This document shows positions 32,747 through 41,592 of a stretch of 64,000 nucleotides of DNA, one piece after another. The DNA is from JAIBJN01 sp963830885. Lineage in GTDB: Bacteria; Actinomycetota; Thermoleophilia; Gaiellales; Gaiellaceae. Where the stretch lies: contig CAWHOA010000003.1 in NCBI GenBank assembly GCA_963830885.1, positions 224,118-288,117 of the forward strand. The letters run 5' to 3'. Position 1 is the first letter of the stretch. Every line of letters begins with the position of its first letter. The position numbers were made by a program, and so were the translations under genes. The notes under the pieces are model-generated. The model did no database searches, was not told where the DNA came from, and was given only the letters and a program-made list of their open reading frames with translations.

Positions 32747-34090
32747 GTGAGCGGCGCCAGCATCTCGGCGGAGCCGCCCTCCGGGGCCGCTCCGCCGCCT
32801 GCCCACCGGGGTCGCGACTGGAGGAGCTACGCGGTCGCCTTCGCGTTCCTCGCTCCGACCCTCTTCTTTCTCGGGGTCTGGATCGTCTACCCCACGATCC
32901 GAACGATCATCCGCAGCTTCTTCGATCGGTCGGGCGACCGGTTCGTCGGGTTCGACAACTACCAGACGATCTTCACCAGCGACGTCCTGCTCACCGCTGT
33001 CAAGAACAATGCGATCTGGGTCCTCGTGGTACCCGCTCTCGTGACCGCGATAGGACTCGTCTTCGCGGTCCTCACGGAGCGGATCGCGTGGTCGGTCGCC
33101 TTCAAGACCGCGGTCTTCATGCCGATGGCTATTTCCGCCTTTGCGGCCGGGGTCACCTGGCGAATCATGTACCAGCAGGACCCGGATCAGGGAGCGATCA
33201 ACGCCGGCATTGCGGCGATCAAGGACGCCGTCGATCCGCCGGGGGTGCTCTCGGAGGCCGCGCCGTCGACCGACGACGTGGTCGCCACGCCTCAGGGAGA
33301 CATCACTCTGGCGGAGCCGGTCGAGCCCGGTGCCGTCGTCCCGCTCGGGCTCACAGGTTTCTCCCCCGACGAGGTCCCGGACGACTCGGTGCAGGCCGTT
33401 GCTCCGGAGCCGCTGTCCGGTGGAATCACGGGCGTCGTCTGGCGGGACTTCAAGCCCGGCGGTGGAACTCCGGGCGAGGTCGAACGCGAGGAAGCGGGGC
33501 TCCCTGGTGTGAGTGTCGAGGTCCGCACTGAGGACGGCGTCCAGGTGGCTTCGACGTCGACCGCGGCTGACGGCACCTTCGCGTTCGAGGACCTCGAGCC
33601 GGGGAGGTACGACGTCGCCATCGGCGCGGAGACGTTTGCCCAGCCCTTCAACGGCGTCACATGGCTCGGGGAGCGCCTCATCACGCCGTCGATCATCATT
33701 GCCTATCTCTGGATCTGGGCCGGCTTCTCCATGGTCATTATCGCCGCCGGGCTCGCCGCGATTCCCCGGGACGTCCTGGCGGCCGCCCGCACTGACGGAG
33801 CGACCGAGTGGCAGGTCTTCCGGCGGGTGACTGTGCCCCTCCTTGCGCCGGTTCTCACGGTCGTCTTCATCACGATGCTGATCAACGTCCTGAAGGTCTT
33901 CGACATCGTGATCGCCGTCGCCCCCGGCTCCGTCCAGGACGACGCCAGCGTCCTGGCGCTCGCGATGTGGCGCACGGCATTCGGCGGTACGAGCAACCTC
34001 GGCGTCGGGTCGGCCATCGCCGTCTTCATCTTCCTGCTCGTCATCCCTGTGCTCTTGCTCAATGTCCGACGCTTCCGGAGAGAGACGTAA
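32747..34090 (+). CDS. ABC importer permease (MalF/UgpA-like) with an inserted SdrD B-like domain
   Basis: 447 residues from GTG 32747 (GTG 32738 also in frame; the AAGGAAGG site favours 32747). Helices 1-3 occupy about 28-140. A long extracellular insertion runs from about 145 to 310, and the remaining helices and EAA loop (VLAAARTDGATEWQVFRRVTVP, about 343-364) are normal. Inside the insertion residues 226-293 match the SdrD B/Cna-B-like sandwich: GVVWRDFKPGG, AGLPGVSVEVRTEDG, ADGTFAFEDLEPGRYDV. Ordinary sugar permeases are about 300 aa. E. coli MalF also has a large insert (P2) that contacts the binding protein, so a docking role is inferred. Confidence 0.9.
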   Translation: MSGASISAEPPSGAAPPPAHRGRDWRSYAVAFAFLAPTLFFLGVWIVYPTIRTIIRSFFDRSGDRFVGFDNYQTIFTSDVLLTAVKNNAIWVLVVPALVTAIGLVFAVLTERIAWSVAFKTAVFMPMAISAFAAGVTWRIMYQQDPDQGAINAGIAAIKDAVDPPGVLSEAAPSTDDVVATPQGDITLAEPVEPGAVVPLGLTGFSPDEVPDDSVQAVAPEPLSGGITGVVWRDFKPGGGTPGEVEREEAGLPGVSVEVRTEDGVQVASTSTAADGTFAFEDLEPGRYDVAIGAETFAQPFNGVTWLGERLITPSIIIAYLWIWAGFSMVIIAAGLAAIPRDVLAAARTDGATEWQVFRRVTVPLLAPVLTVVFITMLINVLKVFDIVIAVAPGSVQDDASVLALAMWRTAFGGTSNLGVGSAIAVFIFLLVIPVLLLNVRRFRRET

Positions 34091-34977
34091 TGGCGACAGC
34101 AGAGGCGGTTCAGGAGCAGCAGATACGTCGCGAGCGCGCGCGTGGTCGTTTCCTCCGCCGCCTGGGACGTTCGCCGCTGCACGTCCTGCTCGTGGTTCTC
34201 GGGGTGCTTTGGCTCGTTCCGACCATAGGTCTCTTCCTCACGTCGCTGCTCTCGGCGGAGGACTACCTCGAAGGCGGCTGGTGGCAGGTCTTCTCGGAGC
34301 CGAGCAAGTTCACCTTCGAGAACTACTCGGCGATCTTCGACAACGAGGTGATCACCTCGTCGCTCGTAACCACGATCTGGATCGCGGTCGGAGGGACCCT
34401 GCTCCCCGTCTTCGTCGGCGCCCTCGCCGGCTATGCGTTTGCGTGGCTCGAGTTTCCTGGGCGCGACTGGCTCTTCGTCGTGGTCATCGCCCTCCTCGTA
34501 GTGCCGCTCCAGATGGCGCTCATCCCCATGTTCAGGCTCTACGAGACGTTTCGGATCAACGACACAGTTTTCGCCCTCGTTCTCTTCCACACAGCCTTCG
34601 GTCTGCCCTTCGCCATCTTCCTCTTGCGCAATTTCTTCATCGGGATCCCGAAGGAGCTGCTGGAGGCCGCCCGGATCGACGGCGCTTCTGAGTTCAGGAT
34701 CTTTTTCCGGCTGATTCTGCCGCTCGGCTTGCCCGCCATTGCCGCGCTCGCCATCTTCCAGTTCCTCTGGACGTGGAACGACCTCCTCGTTGCGCTGGTC
34801 TTCGGCCGTGAGACGCAGCCGATCACGGTTGCCATCTACCGCCAGTTAGCGCAGTTCGGCGCCAACATCGAGATCATCGCGCCGGCCACCTTCGTGTCGC
34901 TGGTGATCCCGCTCACCGTCTTCTTCGCCTTCCAGCGCTACTTTGTCCAGGGCCTGCTGGCGGGCTCTGTCAAGTAA
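34090..34977 (+). CDS. ABC importer permease (MalG/UgpE-like)
   Basis: 295 residues with six helices and the EAA loop ELLEAARIDGASEFRIFFRLILP, which docks on the ATPase. The C-terminus ends normally in FQRYFVQGLLAGSVK. The start ATG shares one base with the preceding stop (TAATG). It pairs with the larger permease to form the membrane channel of the carbohydrate-type importer. Confidence 0.93.
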   Translation: MATAEAVQEQQIRRERARGRFLRRLGRSPLHVLLVVLGVLWLVPTIGLFLTSLLSAEDYLEGGWWQVFSEPSKFTFENYSAIFDNEVITSSLVTTIWIAVGGTLLPVFVGALAGYAFAWLEFPGRDWLFVVVIALLVVPLQMALIPMFRLYETFRINDTVFALVLFHTAFGLPFAIFLLRNFFIGIPKELLEAARIDGASEFRIFFRLILPLGLPAIAALAIFQFLWTWNDLLVALVFGRETQPITVAIYRQLAQFGANIEIIAPATFVSLVIPLTVFFAFQRYFVQGLLAGSVK

Positions 34978-34979
34978 CC

Positions 34980-36083
34980 ATGTCGAGAGTGTGCGCGATC
35001 GTCGGAGGCGGGTTGGCAGGGTTCGTTGCCTACGCGACCCTGCGAAAAGGGGGTCTCGGTCCGGCCGAAATCGTCGTGTTCGGGACCGACCCGGATCCCG
35101 CCGCCGCCTGGCGTGTTCGCGCGGCCGCAATCCGCCAGCGGCGGATGCGCTCCGAGAGCGACGGCCATTGCGCGCCGACCTCGTTTCCCGGCCTCGCCGT
35201 TCGCGCGGCTCTGGGCCGCCGGAGCGTCGTTCCGCTTGCCGAGAGCATCTGCGACCGCTTCCACCCGACGGTCGAGGAGTTCCTCGAACACGTCGAGGAC
35301 CTTCGCGCGAAGACGAGCTGGGACGAGAGCTTCCAGCTCGCGCACATAGGGCGGGTCCAGGCTGTGGAAGGCGGGTTCGAGCTGGACGAACGCGGTTCCT
35401 TTCCGCACGTCCTCCTCGCCCCGGGTCATCCGGGCCTGTCCGTCCCGGAGGAGCTTGTCAGCGACCCCCGTGCCGTTCACGCGTACGACCCGCACGACTA
35501 TGCAGACGAGGTCGAGGTGCTCGGCGCGGGCATGGCCGCTGCGACGGAGTGGCTGAACGCCCTTGCCGCGGGAGCCTCGGTGGTTTCCGTCCGGCGCCGG
35601 GAACCGGAGCGGCGGCCACTCAACCTTCCGCGTGAGCTGTTCACGCGGCGCGGCCTGGCCGCCTACCACAGCCTACCGCCCGACGAGCGCACAGGGTTTC
35701 TGCGCTGCCACTCGGCGCCGTCCTACCCTCCAGGGCGCAGGTGGGACGAGCCGCTCGATCGGGCGCGCCGTGATGGGCGTTTCCGTGTTGCCCCACAGCT
35801 GGACGGCGCTCCGCAGATCATCTGCGCCACCGGGTTCAAGCGCGGGTTTGGCAGTGACGCGTTGCTCAGGCGCCTGGTCAGCGACCATGGTCTCGAGACC
35901 GCAGATCACTGGATCGTGCTGACGCCCGATTCGACCGTGCCCGCATTGACGGATGCGGATCGAACGCTGGCCCTGGCCGGCGCGCCGGCTCAGTGGTCGT
36001 ACCCGGCTGCCGATACCCTCATGGGCGCGAAGTACGCCGCCCGACGCTTCCTGCGGAAGGTCCAGGCATGGCGTACACGTTGA
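34980..36083 (+). CDS. FAD/NAD(P)-binding oxidoreductase in the ABC operon
   Basis: 367 residues. It begins with a dinucleotide-binding motif (VCAIVGGGLAGFVAYATL) and has a second one in the middle (VEVLGAGMAAATEWLNAL), the layout of two-domain flavin monooxygenase/thioredoxin-reductase-like enzymes. The C-terminal part includes ICATGFKRGFG, like the ATGY motif of flavin monooxygenases. It starts two bases after the permease stop and overlaps the next gene by 16 bases, so it belongs to the importer operon. A role in oxidising or sensing the imported compound is inferred; the substrate is unknown. Confidence 0.8.
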   Translation: MSRVCAIVGGGLAGFVAYATLRKGGLGPAEIVVFGTDPDPAAAWRVRAAAIRQRRMRSESDGHCAPTSFPGLAVRAALGRRSVVPLAESICDRFHPTVEEFLEHVEDLRAKTSWDESFQLAHIGRVQAVEGGFELDERGSFPHVLLAPGHPGLSVPEELVSDPRAVHAYDPHDYADEVEVLGAGMAAATEWLNALAAGASVVSVRRREPERRPLNLPRELFTRRGLAAYHSLPPDERTGFLRCHSAPSYPPGRRWDEPLDRARRDGRFRVAPQLDGAPQIICATGFKRGFGSDALLRRLVSDHGLETADHWIVLTPDSTVPALTDADRTLALAGAPAQWSYPAADTLMGAKYAARRFLRKVQAWRTR

Positions 36084-37249
36084 GAGGACGGTTGGAGTCC
36101 AGGCTCGCGGTCGCGCTGGCTCCCCTTCTCGGGGCGTGCGCGGTCGCGCTGGCGCTCAAAGCATGGTGGCCGGTCGAGCTCGCGGGCCTCATGCTCGGCG
36201 TCGGACTGGTGTTCGACCTGACGCTCTATCACAGACTCATCGCCTATCAGCCCGCCTGGGCTGCGCTTCCGCTCGGTCTCGTCGAGCTCGCAGTGGTCAT
36301 GGCATTTGGGCGCCTGCTGAACGTCGGTGCGACGCTTGCGGCCGCGTTGGCGTTCTACGGCGGGGCTTGGCTGCTCGCCCAGATCCTCGGGCACGCTTTC
36401 TTCCCTCTCCTGCGCCTCTCTTACGGTGAGGACGGGGGCGAGCTCGGCCGGGCCGGGGCTGGCGTAGCCGCGACCGCGTTCGTGGTGTTCGCCGCTGCGG
36501 GAACGGTCGCATGGGCCACGCAACCGCCCGTCGTCCATCTCGCTGCGGGTGTCCACGAGGGGCCGCTCGTCCTGGACTACTCACAGCAGCTCGTCGGGGA
36601 GTCGGGCACCGTCGTTCGCGGGGGAATCGTCGTCACAGCCGACGACGTCACCATCCGGGACGTCACCGTCATCGGAGGGGAGCACGGCATTCAGGTCGAA
36701 TCGGCCGAGCGTGTCCTCCTCGAAGGAGTCAAGGTCCGCGAGGCAACGCTCGACGGCATCAACGTCCGCCGTGGTCAGGTCACGATCCGCGACTGCTCGA
36801 TCTCGATGCTCGGAAACGAATACGGGCAGGGAATCGACATCTCGTTCACTGCCGACTTGGCGCCGAGCGTCGTCGAGGACTGCGTGTTGACGGGTGGCCA
36901 GGAAGGCATCTTCCTGGACTCCGTCCACGCGATGGCCCGGAATAACCACGTTCGCCGAACGACCTTACGCGGCATCACCGTGACCGAGATGGCGATGGTG
37001 GAGGTGGAGGAGAACACGGTGGAGGATGTTCTCGGGATCGGCATCTACTGCGGCGACTATTCGATGTGCGGCATCCGTGAGAATTCCATCAGAGGGGTTC
37101 TCCCTGACCGCGAGTCGTCCGACAGAATGCGCGAGGGTTACGGGATCGTCTCGCATTACTGGGCCCACGTGGAGGTCGAGGACAACGACGTTTCGCGCAG
37201 TCCCTACGAGATGGGCGAGTTCGCGGAGGCGTACATCACCCATGACTAG
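36068..37249 (+). CDS. Membrane protein with right-handed parallel beta-helix domain
   Basis: 393 residues from ATG 36068. The first 150 hold about five hydrophobic helices (AVALAPLLGACAVALALKAW ... AGVAATAFVVFAAAGTVAW). The remainder is a repetitive beta-helix of about ten turns (VVTADDVTIRDVTVIGGEHG, VLLEGVKVREATLDGINVRR, and so on), the fold of NosD, pectate lyases and carbohydrate epimerases. The beta-helix should face outside, anchored at the membrane next to the importer; it may bind or cut the glycan whose products the importer takes up. Overlap with the flavoprotein gene by 16 bases implies one transcript. Confidence 0.8.
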   Translation: MAYTLRGRLESRLAVALAPLLGACAVALALKAWWPVELAGLMLGVGLVFDLTLYHRLIAYQPAWAALPLGLVELAVVMAFGRLLNVGATLAAALAFYGGAWLLAQILGHAFFPLLRLSYGEDGGELGRAGAGVAATAFVVFAAAGTVAWATQPPVVHLAAGVHEGPLVLDYSQQLVGESGTVVRGGIVVTADDVTIRDVTVIGGEHGIQVESAERVLLEGVKVREATLDGINVRRGQVTIRDCSISMLGNEYGQGIDISFTADLAPSVVEDCVLTGGQEGIFLDSVHAMARNNHVRRTTLRGITVTEMAMVEVEENTVEDVLGIGIYCGDYSMCGIRENSIRGVLPDRESSDRMREGYGIVSHYWAHVEVEDNDVSRSPYEMGEFAEAYITHD

Positions 37250-37392
37250 CGGAGCTTGGGAGCCCGCGGATGGCCAGTGCATCCGCCTCGCGACCAAGCT
37301 CGGCGGTTCGCGAGCAACGGCCGGTCCCTCGGTCGTAGCCGACGGAGCCTGGGTAGCGACTGAGGAGTTGTGCCAGGCGCGGTCTCGGGCGG

Positions 37393-38244
37393 TCACGGCG
37401 ATGCCGCGACGAACAAGTCGTGCTCCCGCTCCAGACCCTTGAGGCGGTAGCGCCCGCGCGACTCGAACGCCAGCCCTGCACCCTCGGCCAGGTCGCGTGT
37501 GGTGCCCGACAGGAGCACCTCGCCCGAGCCCGCCTCCGCCAGGATACGAGCGGCAACGTGGACCGCCACACCCCCGACACGTTCGCCGGACAGTGTCACC
37601 TCGCCGCTATGAATGCCGACCCGGATGGAGAGCCGGATAGCCGCCAGGGCGTCAACGAGCTCGAGCCCGCAGCGGATCGCGCGCTCGGCGCCGTCGAACA
37701 CGATGAGAAACGAATCCCCCGCGGTCTCGACCTCTCGACCGCCGAAGCGGGGGAGCACGGTGCGGACGACGTCTTCGTGCATCGCCACGGTGTGCTTCCA
37801 GGCCGCGTCACCCTCCGTTCGCGCGTGGACCGTGGAGTCGACGATGTCGGTGAACAGGATGGTGGCCATGACGCGAACGCCCTCGCCCGGCTGCATGTCG
37901 AATCCGGCGCCCCCGGCCCAGTCGACCATCACCAGCTCCTCGTCGCCCTCCACCCAGGTGACGTGGCCGGGTGGCAGATCGAAAACGTGGTTGGGCCCGA
38001 TGACCACCTCCTCGCCTTCGTCGGTCCGGATGCCCATCCGTCCTCTGAGGACCACACCGCGGTGATACAGCTCGCACGAGGGGGTGCCGACCTCCGGCTG
38101 GGCGTGTTCCTCCCAGCTCCAGCCTGGCTGCAGGACATGGCGGGTGACCACCGTTCCGGCCAGGCGCACCTGGTGGCTCGCACCCAGCGGATGGCTCACC
38201 ACCGCCTCGGGCTCGCTGAGGTCGCGGACCTCGACCGGGCTCAC
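37393..38244 (-). CDS. Cupin domain fused to class III cyclase homology domain
   Basis: 283 residues from GTG 38244. Residues 1-115 form a cupin-like barrel (LQPGWSWEEHAQPEVGTPSC ... IGPNHVFDLPPGHVTWVEGD). Residues about 120-280 are a class III cyclase domain with both metal aspartates (ILFTDIVDSTVHA; TAGDSFLIVFDG) and the conserved Arg (VHVAARI), but the preceding Asn is His. The cupin probably senses a small ligand and controls the cyclase. The substitution makes catalysis uncertain. The gene stands alone; 37250-37392 is non-coding. Confidence 0.85.
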   Translation of the reverse strand: MSPVEVRDLSEPEAVVSHPLGASHQVRLAGTVVTRHVLQPGWSWEEHAQPEVGTPSCELYHRGVVLRGRMGIRTDEGEEVVIGPNHVFDLPPGHVTWVEGDEELVMVDWAGGAGFDMQPGEGVRVMATILFTDIVDSTVHARTEGDAAWKHTVAMHEDVVRTVLPRFGGREVETAGDSFLIVFDGAERAIRCGLELVDALAAIRLSIRVGIHSGEVTLSGERVGGVAVHVAARILAEAGSGEVLLSGTTRDLAEGAGLAFESRGRYRLKGLEREHDLFVAASP

Positions 38245-38410
38245 GGTGATTCTCCCCGCCGGGACTCCGAGCCCCCGTGCATCACATCGAGACGGTAGCG
38301 CTTCGGGCGCTCGGGAGTCGATGTGAATGGCACGGAGCCGAATCGGGCAGCGCGCACTCAGCCATGAAGAGGTGGTGATGACAGCACAAGCGCGCGGGCG
38401 CGGGTGAGTC

Positions 38411-38472
38411 CTAGCATGTCTACTTACTCGCTAGCTATCGTCTAGTCGGTGCCCAGTCCCTTCACGTATACT
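38411..38472 (+). promoter_or_regulatory. Promoter and candidate operator of the XRE gene
   Basis: CTAGC (38411-38415) and GCTAG (38430-38434) form an inverted repeat. A good -10 box TATACT lies at 38467-38472, six bases before the ATG at 38479, so the message would be leaderless or nearly so. No clear -35 box is seen. Confidence 0.45.
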
Positions 38473-38478
38473 TTTGGC

Positions 38479-38832
38479 ATGGCAGCGGCACGCACCGATC
38501 TCGGTGAACGCATCCGGGCTGCCCGCGCCGATCTAGGCTGGAAGCAGAAGCACCTCGCGGCCGAGGTCAGGGTCGAGCCGATCACGGTCTCGCGGTGGGA
38601 GCGAGGCGCGACCACTCCTGACCTCGACACCCTTCGAGCGGTGGCGCAGGCCACCGGCAAGCCGCTCGTGTACTTCGTCGCCGGCGAGGGTGCAGTAGCT
38701 GCTCCTCTCGCGCACGACGAGACGACCGGCCGCATCGAGGACGCGCTCGAGCGAATCGAGTCGCAGCTCGGTCAGCTTCTGGACGCGATCGACGGGCTCA
38801 ACGGCCGCCGCGGACGAGAGCCCGCGGGCTAG
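38479..38832 (+). CDS. XRE-family helix-turn-helix regulator
   Basis: 117 residues from ATG 38479. The HTH covers residues 5-60 (LGERIRAARADLGWKQKHLA ... VEPITVSRWERGATTPDLDT). The C-terminal third is a probable coiled coil (IEDALERIESQLGQLLDAID), useful for dimer formation. Small self-regulating repressors look like this. Its stop overlaps by four bases with the convergent kinase gene. Confidence 0.88.
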   Translation: MAAARTDLGERIRAARADLGWKQKHLAAEVRVEPITVSRWERGATTPDLDTLRAVAQATGKPLVYFVAGEGAVAAPLAHDETTGRIEDALERIESQLGQLLDAIDGLNGRRGREPAG

Positions 38833-39665
38833 AGCCCGGCGCGGAGCAGTCGAGCGTACGCAGCACCGGTTCCCGGCCGGGCGGCCGGGTCCTTGATGAG
38901 TGCCCGCATCGCCGCCCAGAGGAGCGGCTCCGGAACGTCGGGGCGCCGCTCCCGGAGATCCTGGGGCTCGGCCTCCAGATGCGCGAGGCAGGTCTCGTTG
39001 AAGTCGAGCTCCGCGAACGGCGGGGCTCCGGCCAGACACTCGTAGACGACGCAGCCGAGCGCGTAGACGTCGCTCGCCGGCGTCGCGGGCTCCCCGCGGA
39101 TCACCTCCGGCGCCAGGTAGTCGACAGTGCCCACGACGCGCCCAGCCGCGGTCAGCGCCGTGTCACCCTCGCCTCGGGCGACGCCGAAGTCCGTGAGGAG
39201 GCTGCGCCCGTTGGTGTCCACCATGATGTTGGACGGCTTCACGTCCCGGTGGACGAAGCCGATCCGATGCAGCGCGTCGAGGGCGGAGCCGATGCCTGAC
39301 GCCAGGCGGACGACGCCGCCGCCCGAGAACACGCCCTGGCCGAGCACCTCCTCGAGCGAGGCGCCCTCGACGAAGCGCGTGACGAGGTAGCGCCGGCCGC
39401 CGTCGACGCCGCTGTCGAGGACCGAGACGAGGTGCGGATGGTCGACGCCGCTCCCCGAGCGGCCCTCGCGCTCGAAGCGCCGGACGTAGACCTCGTCCTC
39501 GCCGAGGTCCTCGCGCAGGACCTTGACCGCGACGACCTCGCGGTCGGCCTCGCGCACCGCCCGGAAGACGACGCCCATGCCGCCCTCGCCGAGGCGTTCC
39601 TCCAGCCGATAGCCGCCAAGGCGGTCGCCCTCGTTCGGCCCGGACCTAGTCGACATGGGAGTCAT
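38829..39665 (-). CDS. Soluble Ser/Thr protein kinase (Hanks type)
   Basis: 278 residues, essentially only the kinase domain. The Gly loop LGEGGMGVVF, catalytic Lys (VAVKVLRED), HRD motif (FVHRDVKPSN), DFG (LLTDFGVARG) and APE (YLAPEVIRG) are all intact, so it should be active. There is no transmembrane helix or sensor domain. ATG 39665 is used; a second ATG lies at 39656. It is divergent from a second kinase gene, with 20 bases between starts. Confidence 0.92.
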   Translation of the reverse strand: MTPMSTRSGPNEGDRLGGYRLEERLGEGGMGVVFRAVREADREVVAVKVLREDLGEDEVYVRRFEREGRSGSGVDHPHLVSVLDSGVDGGRRYLVTRFVEGASLEEVLGQGVFSGGGVVRLASGIGSALDALHRIGFVHRDVKPSNIMVDTNGRSLLTDFGVARGEGDTALTAAGRVVGTVDYLAPEVIRGEPATPASDVYALGCVVYECLAGAPPFAELDFNETCLAHLEAEPQDLRERRPDVPEPLLWAAMRALIKDPAARPGTGAAYARLLRAGL

Positions 39666-39685
39666 CTGTTACAAGACGTTGGTCA

Positions 39686-41578
39686 ATGGTTCCTCGGATC
39701 GGAACCGAGTTTGCTGGCTACCGCATCGTCGCGCTTCTCGGCCGGGGAGGCATGAGCATTGTCTACCGCGCCGAGAACCCGCGTCTGGGAACGACGGTGG
39801 CCCTCAAGGTGTTGGCGCCCGAGCTCGCCGAGGACGAGTCCTTCCGCGAGCGCTTCGTCACCGAATCGAGGCTTGCCGCTGCCCTCAACCATCCGAACAT
39901 CATCACCATCTACGACGCAGGCGAGGCGGATGGCTCCCTCTACATCGCCATGCGCTACGTCTCTGCCGATCTCAAGCAGGTCTTCGAGGCGGAAGGAGCG
40001 CTTCCCCCGGGCCGCCTCATTCCCCTCCTCGGCCAGGCAGCCGATGCGCTCGATGCCGCGCACGCGAAGGACCTGATCCACCGTGACGTCAAACCGGCCA
40101 ACATCCTCCTCGACGGCGGCGGGCCCGAGCGCCCCGAGCTCGCGTATCTGGCCGACTTCGGCTTGACGAAACACGCCGGCTCGATCTCAGGGATGACCGT
40201 CGCCGGGAGCTTCCTCGGGACGATCGACTACGTGGCGCCGGAGCAGATCGATGACGGAACCCTCGACGGGCGGGCCGATCTCTACTCGCTGGGTTGCGTC
40301 GCCTACGAGGGCCTGACCGGGTCCCCGCCGTTTCGGCGCGACACGCAGCCCGCCGTCCTCTGGGCACACATGCAGGACGATCCACCGCGGCCGAGCGAGC
40401 ACGGGGCGGATCTCCCGCGGGCGACCGACGACGTAGTCGTGCGAGCGCTCGCCAAGGACCCAAATGAGCGCCACGACTCCTGCGGCGAGTTCCTGAGCAG
40501 CCTCGCCGACAGCCTCGGCGTCGCGTCGTCGACCCCGGTTGGGGCGACTCGACCGGCGGCGCCGAAGCCGAAGAAGAAGCGGGAGGGTCAGCGCAGGCCC
40601 TTCCGTCGCCTGCTGATCCCGCTCGGCCTCCTCGGCCTGCTTGCGGTCGGTGCCGCGGCGGGCTTGGGCGCCGCGCTGGCGAGCGACTCGGACAGCCCTC
40701 CGGAGTTACAGACGATCACCGAGGTCGAGACGATCCTGGAGCCCCCGGGGGATCAGACTGAGTTCGACGTGGCGCTCGGCAACCACATTCCGGCCGGCAT
40801 CAGGGATACGTGCACACGCGTAGAGCCGATCAGCGAAGCGTTCGACTCGACGCTGAGCTGCACCGGCGCGAGCCCCGGCGTCCCGCACGTGACGTACAGC
40901 CATGCGCGGAGCGGGCATGGGCTCAGCGACTATCTGCGCTCGCGTGCGGCGCTCGCGGGAGTCGTGTTCGACCCGACCGGCACGCTCGAGCCGACAGCGG
41001 CGATCTGCGGTGATCCGGAGCCGTCGCTGCGCGATTACCGAGGTCACGGTCAAACGGGTCACGAGCTGACCGACGAGGCGACGCTCTTCGCAGAAGGGCT
41101 CGGCCAGTACGATCGACGAGATCATCGACCGCGACCTATCCTCGGCGAGCGGCTCGGAGCCGGCTGTGCTTCCGCGGTGAGGACGGCCGCTGAAAACATC
41201 CCGGATGGGGTGGACCGGCGGAAATCGCCATCAAGCGGCGTCCTACGCGGCGGCGGCCCGCTCGAGCTGATGGAGATAGTCCGCCTGGTTCCGGAGCGGA
41301 TCGAGGCCCGCTTGTCAGGCGCCCGACCGGGGGTTCATCACGTCGCCTGGGCGGTACCGCCGGCATCGGTAGAGGACCTTCGGCGCGAACTCGAGGACCG
41401 CGGCTACCGGAGTACCTCAGCGCCCAGCTCGGCGAACTCGACATCACCTTCTACGATCTCATCCGCCTCGTTGGCCACGACATGGGAGTCCTCGGCCGGC
41501 CGGCGCTGCGACCTGAGGGCGCGCCGCTTCTCAGCTCCGGGGATAGGATCGGGGATGGAGAGCGTCCAGCAGCCGTGA
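39686..41578 (+). CDS. Membrane-anchored Ser/Thr protein kinase (PknB-like), damaged 3' end
   Basis: 630 residues as an open frame. Kinase domain at about 10-275 with Gly loop LGRGGMSIVY, Lys in VALKVLAPE, HRD (LIHRDVKPANILL) and DFG (LADFGLTKH). A basic juxtamembrane stretch and one helix (LLIPLGLLGLLAVGAAAGLGAAL, about 310-332) follow, then an extracellular domain to about residue 470 (ICGDPEPSLRDY). The frame then turns into low-quality sequence and enters a VOC-type gene remnant. The true kinase very probably ended near 41.1 kb, and a frameshift or deletion has fused it to the remnant. Confidence 0.8.
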   Translation: MVPRIGTEFAGYRIVALLGRGGMSIVYRAENPRLGTTVALKVLAPELAEDESFRERFVTESRLAAALNHPNIITIYDAGEADGSLYIAMRYVSADLKQVFEAEGALPPGRLIPLLGQAADALDAAHAKDLIHRDVKPANILLDGGGPERPELAYLADFGLTKHAGSISGMTVAGSFLGTIDYVAPEQIDDGTLDGRADLYSLGCVAYEGLTGSPPFRRDTQPAVLWAHMQDDPPRPSEHGADLPRATDDVVVRALAKDPNERHDSCGEFLSSLADSLGVASSTPVGATRPAAPKPKKKREGQRRPFRRLLIPLGLLGLLAVGAAAGLGAALASDSDSPPELQTITEVETILEPPGDQTEFDVALGNHIPAGIRDTCTRVEPISEAFDSTLSCTGASPGVPHVTYSHARSGHGLSDYLRSRAALAGVVFDPTGTLEPTAAICGDPEPSLRDYRGHGQTGHELTDEATLFAEGLGQYDRRDHRPRPILGERLGAGCASAVRTAAENIPDGVDRRKSPSSGVLRGGGPLELMEIVRLVPERIEARLSGARPGVHHVAWAVPPASVEDLRRELEDRGYRSTSAPSSANSTSPSTISSASLATTWESSAGRRCDLRARRFSAPGIGSGMESVQQP

Positions 41579-41592
41579 CAGCATTTCACTAA
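41269..41592 (+). pseudogene. Frameshifted VOC/glyoxalase-like gene remnant
   Basis: In the kinase frame the piece ELMEIVRLVPERIEARLSG ... PGVHHVAWAVPPASVEDLRR is VOC-like. At about 41405 the match moves to the neighbouring frame, which continues PEYLSAQLGELDITFYDLIR and LVGHDMGVLGRPAL and ends at TAA 41590. Both pieces are parts of one small metal-binding VOC protein, now broken by one base and lacking its start. The start coordinate is approximate. Confidence 0.6.
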
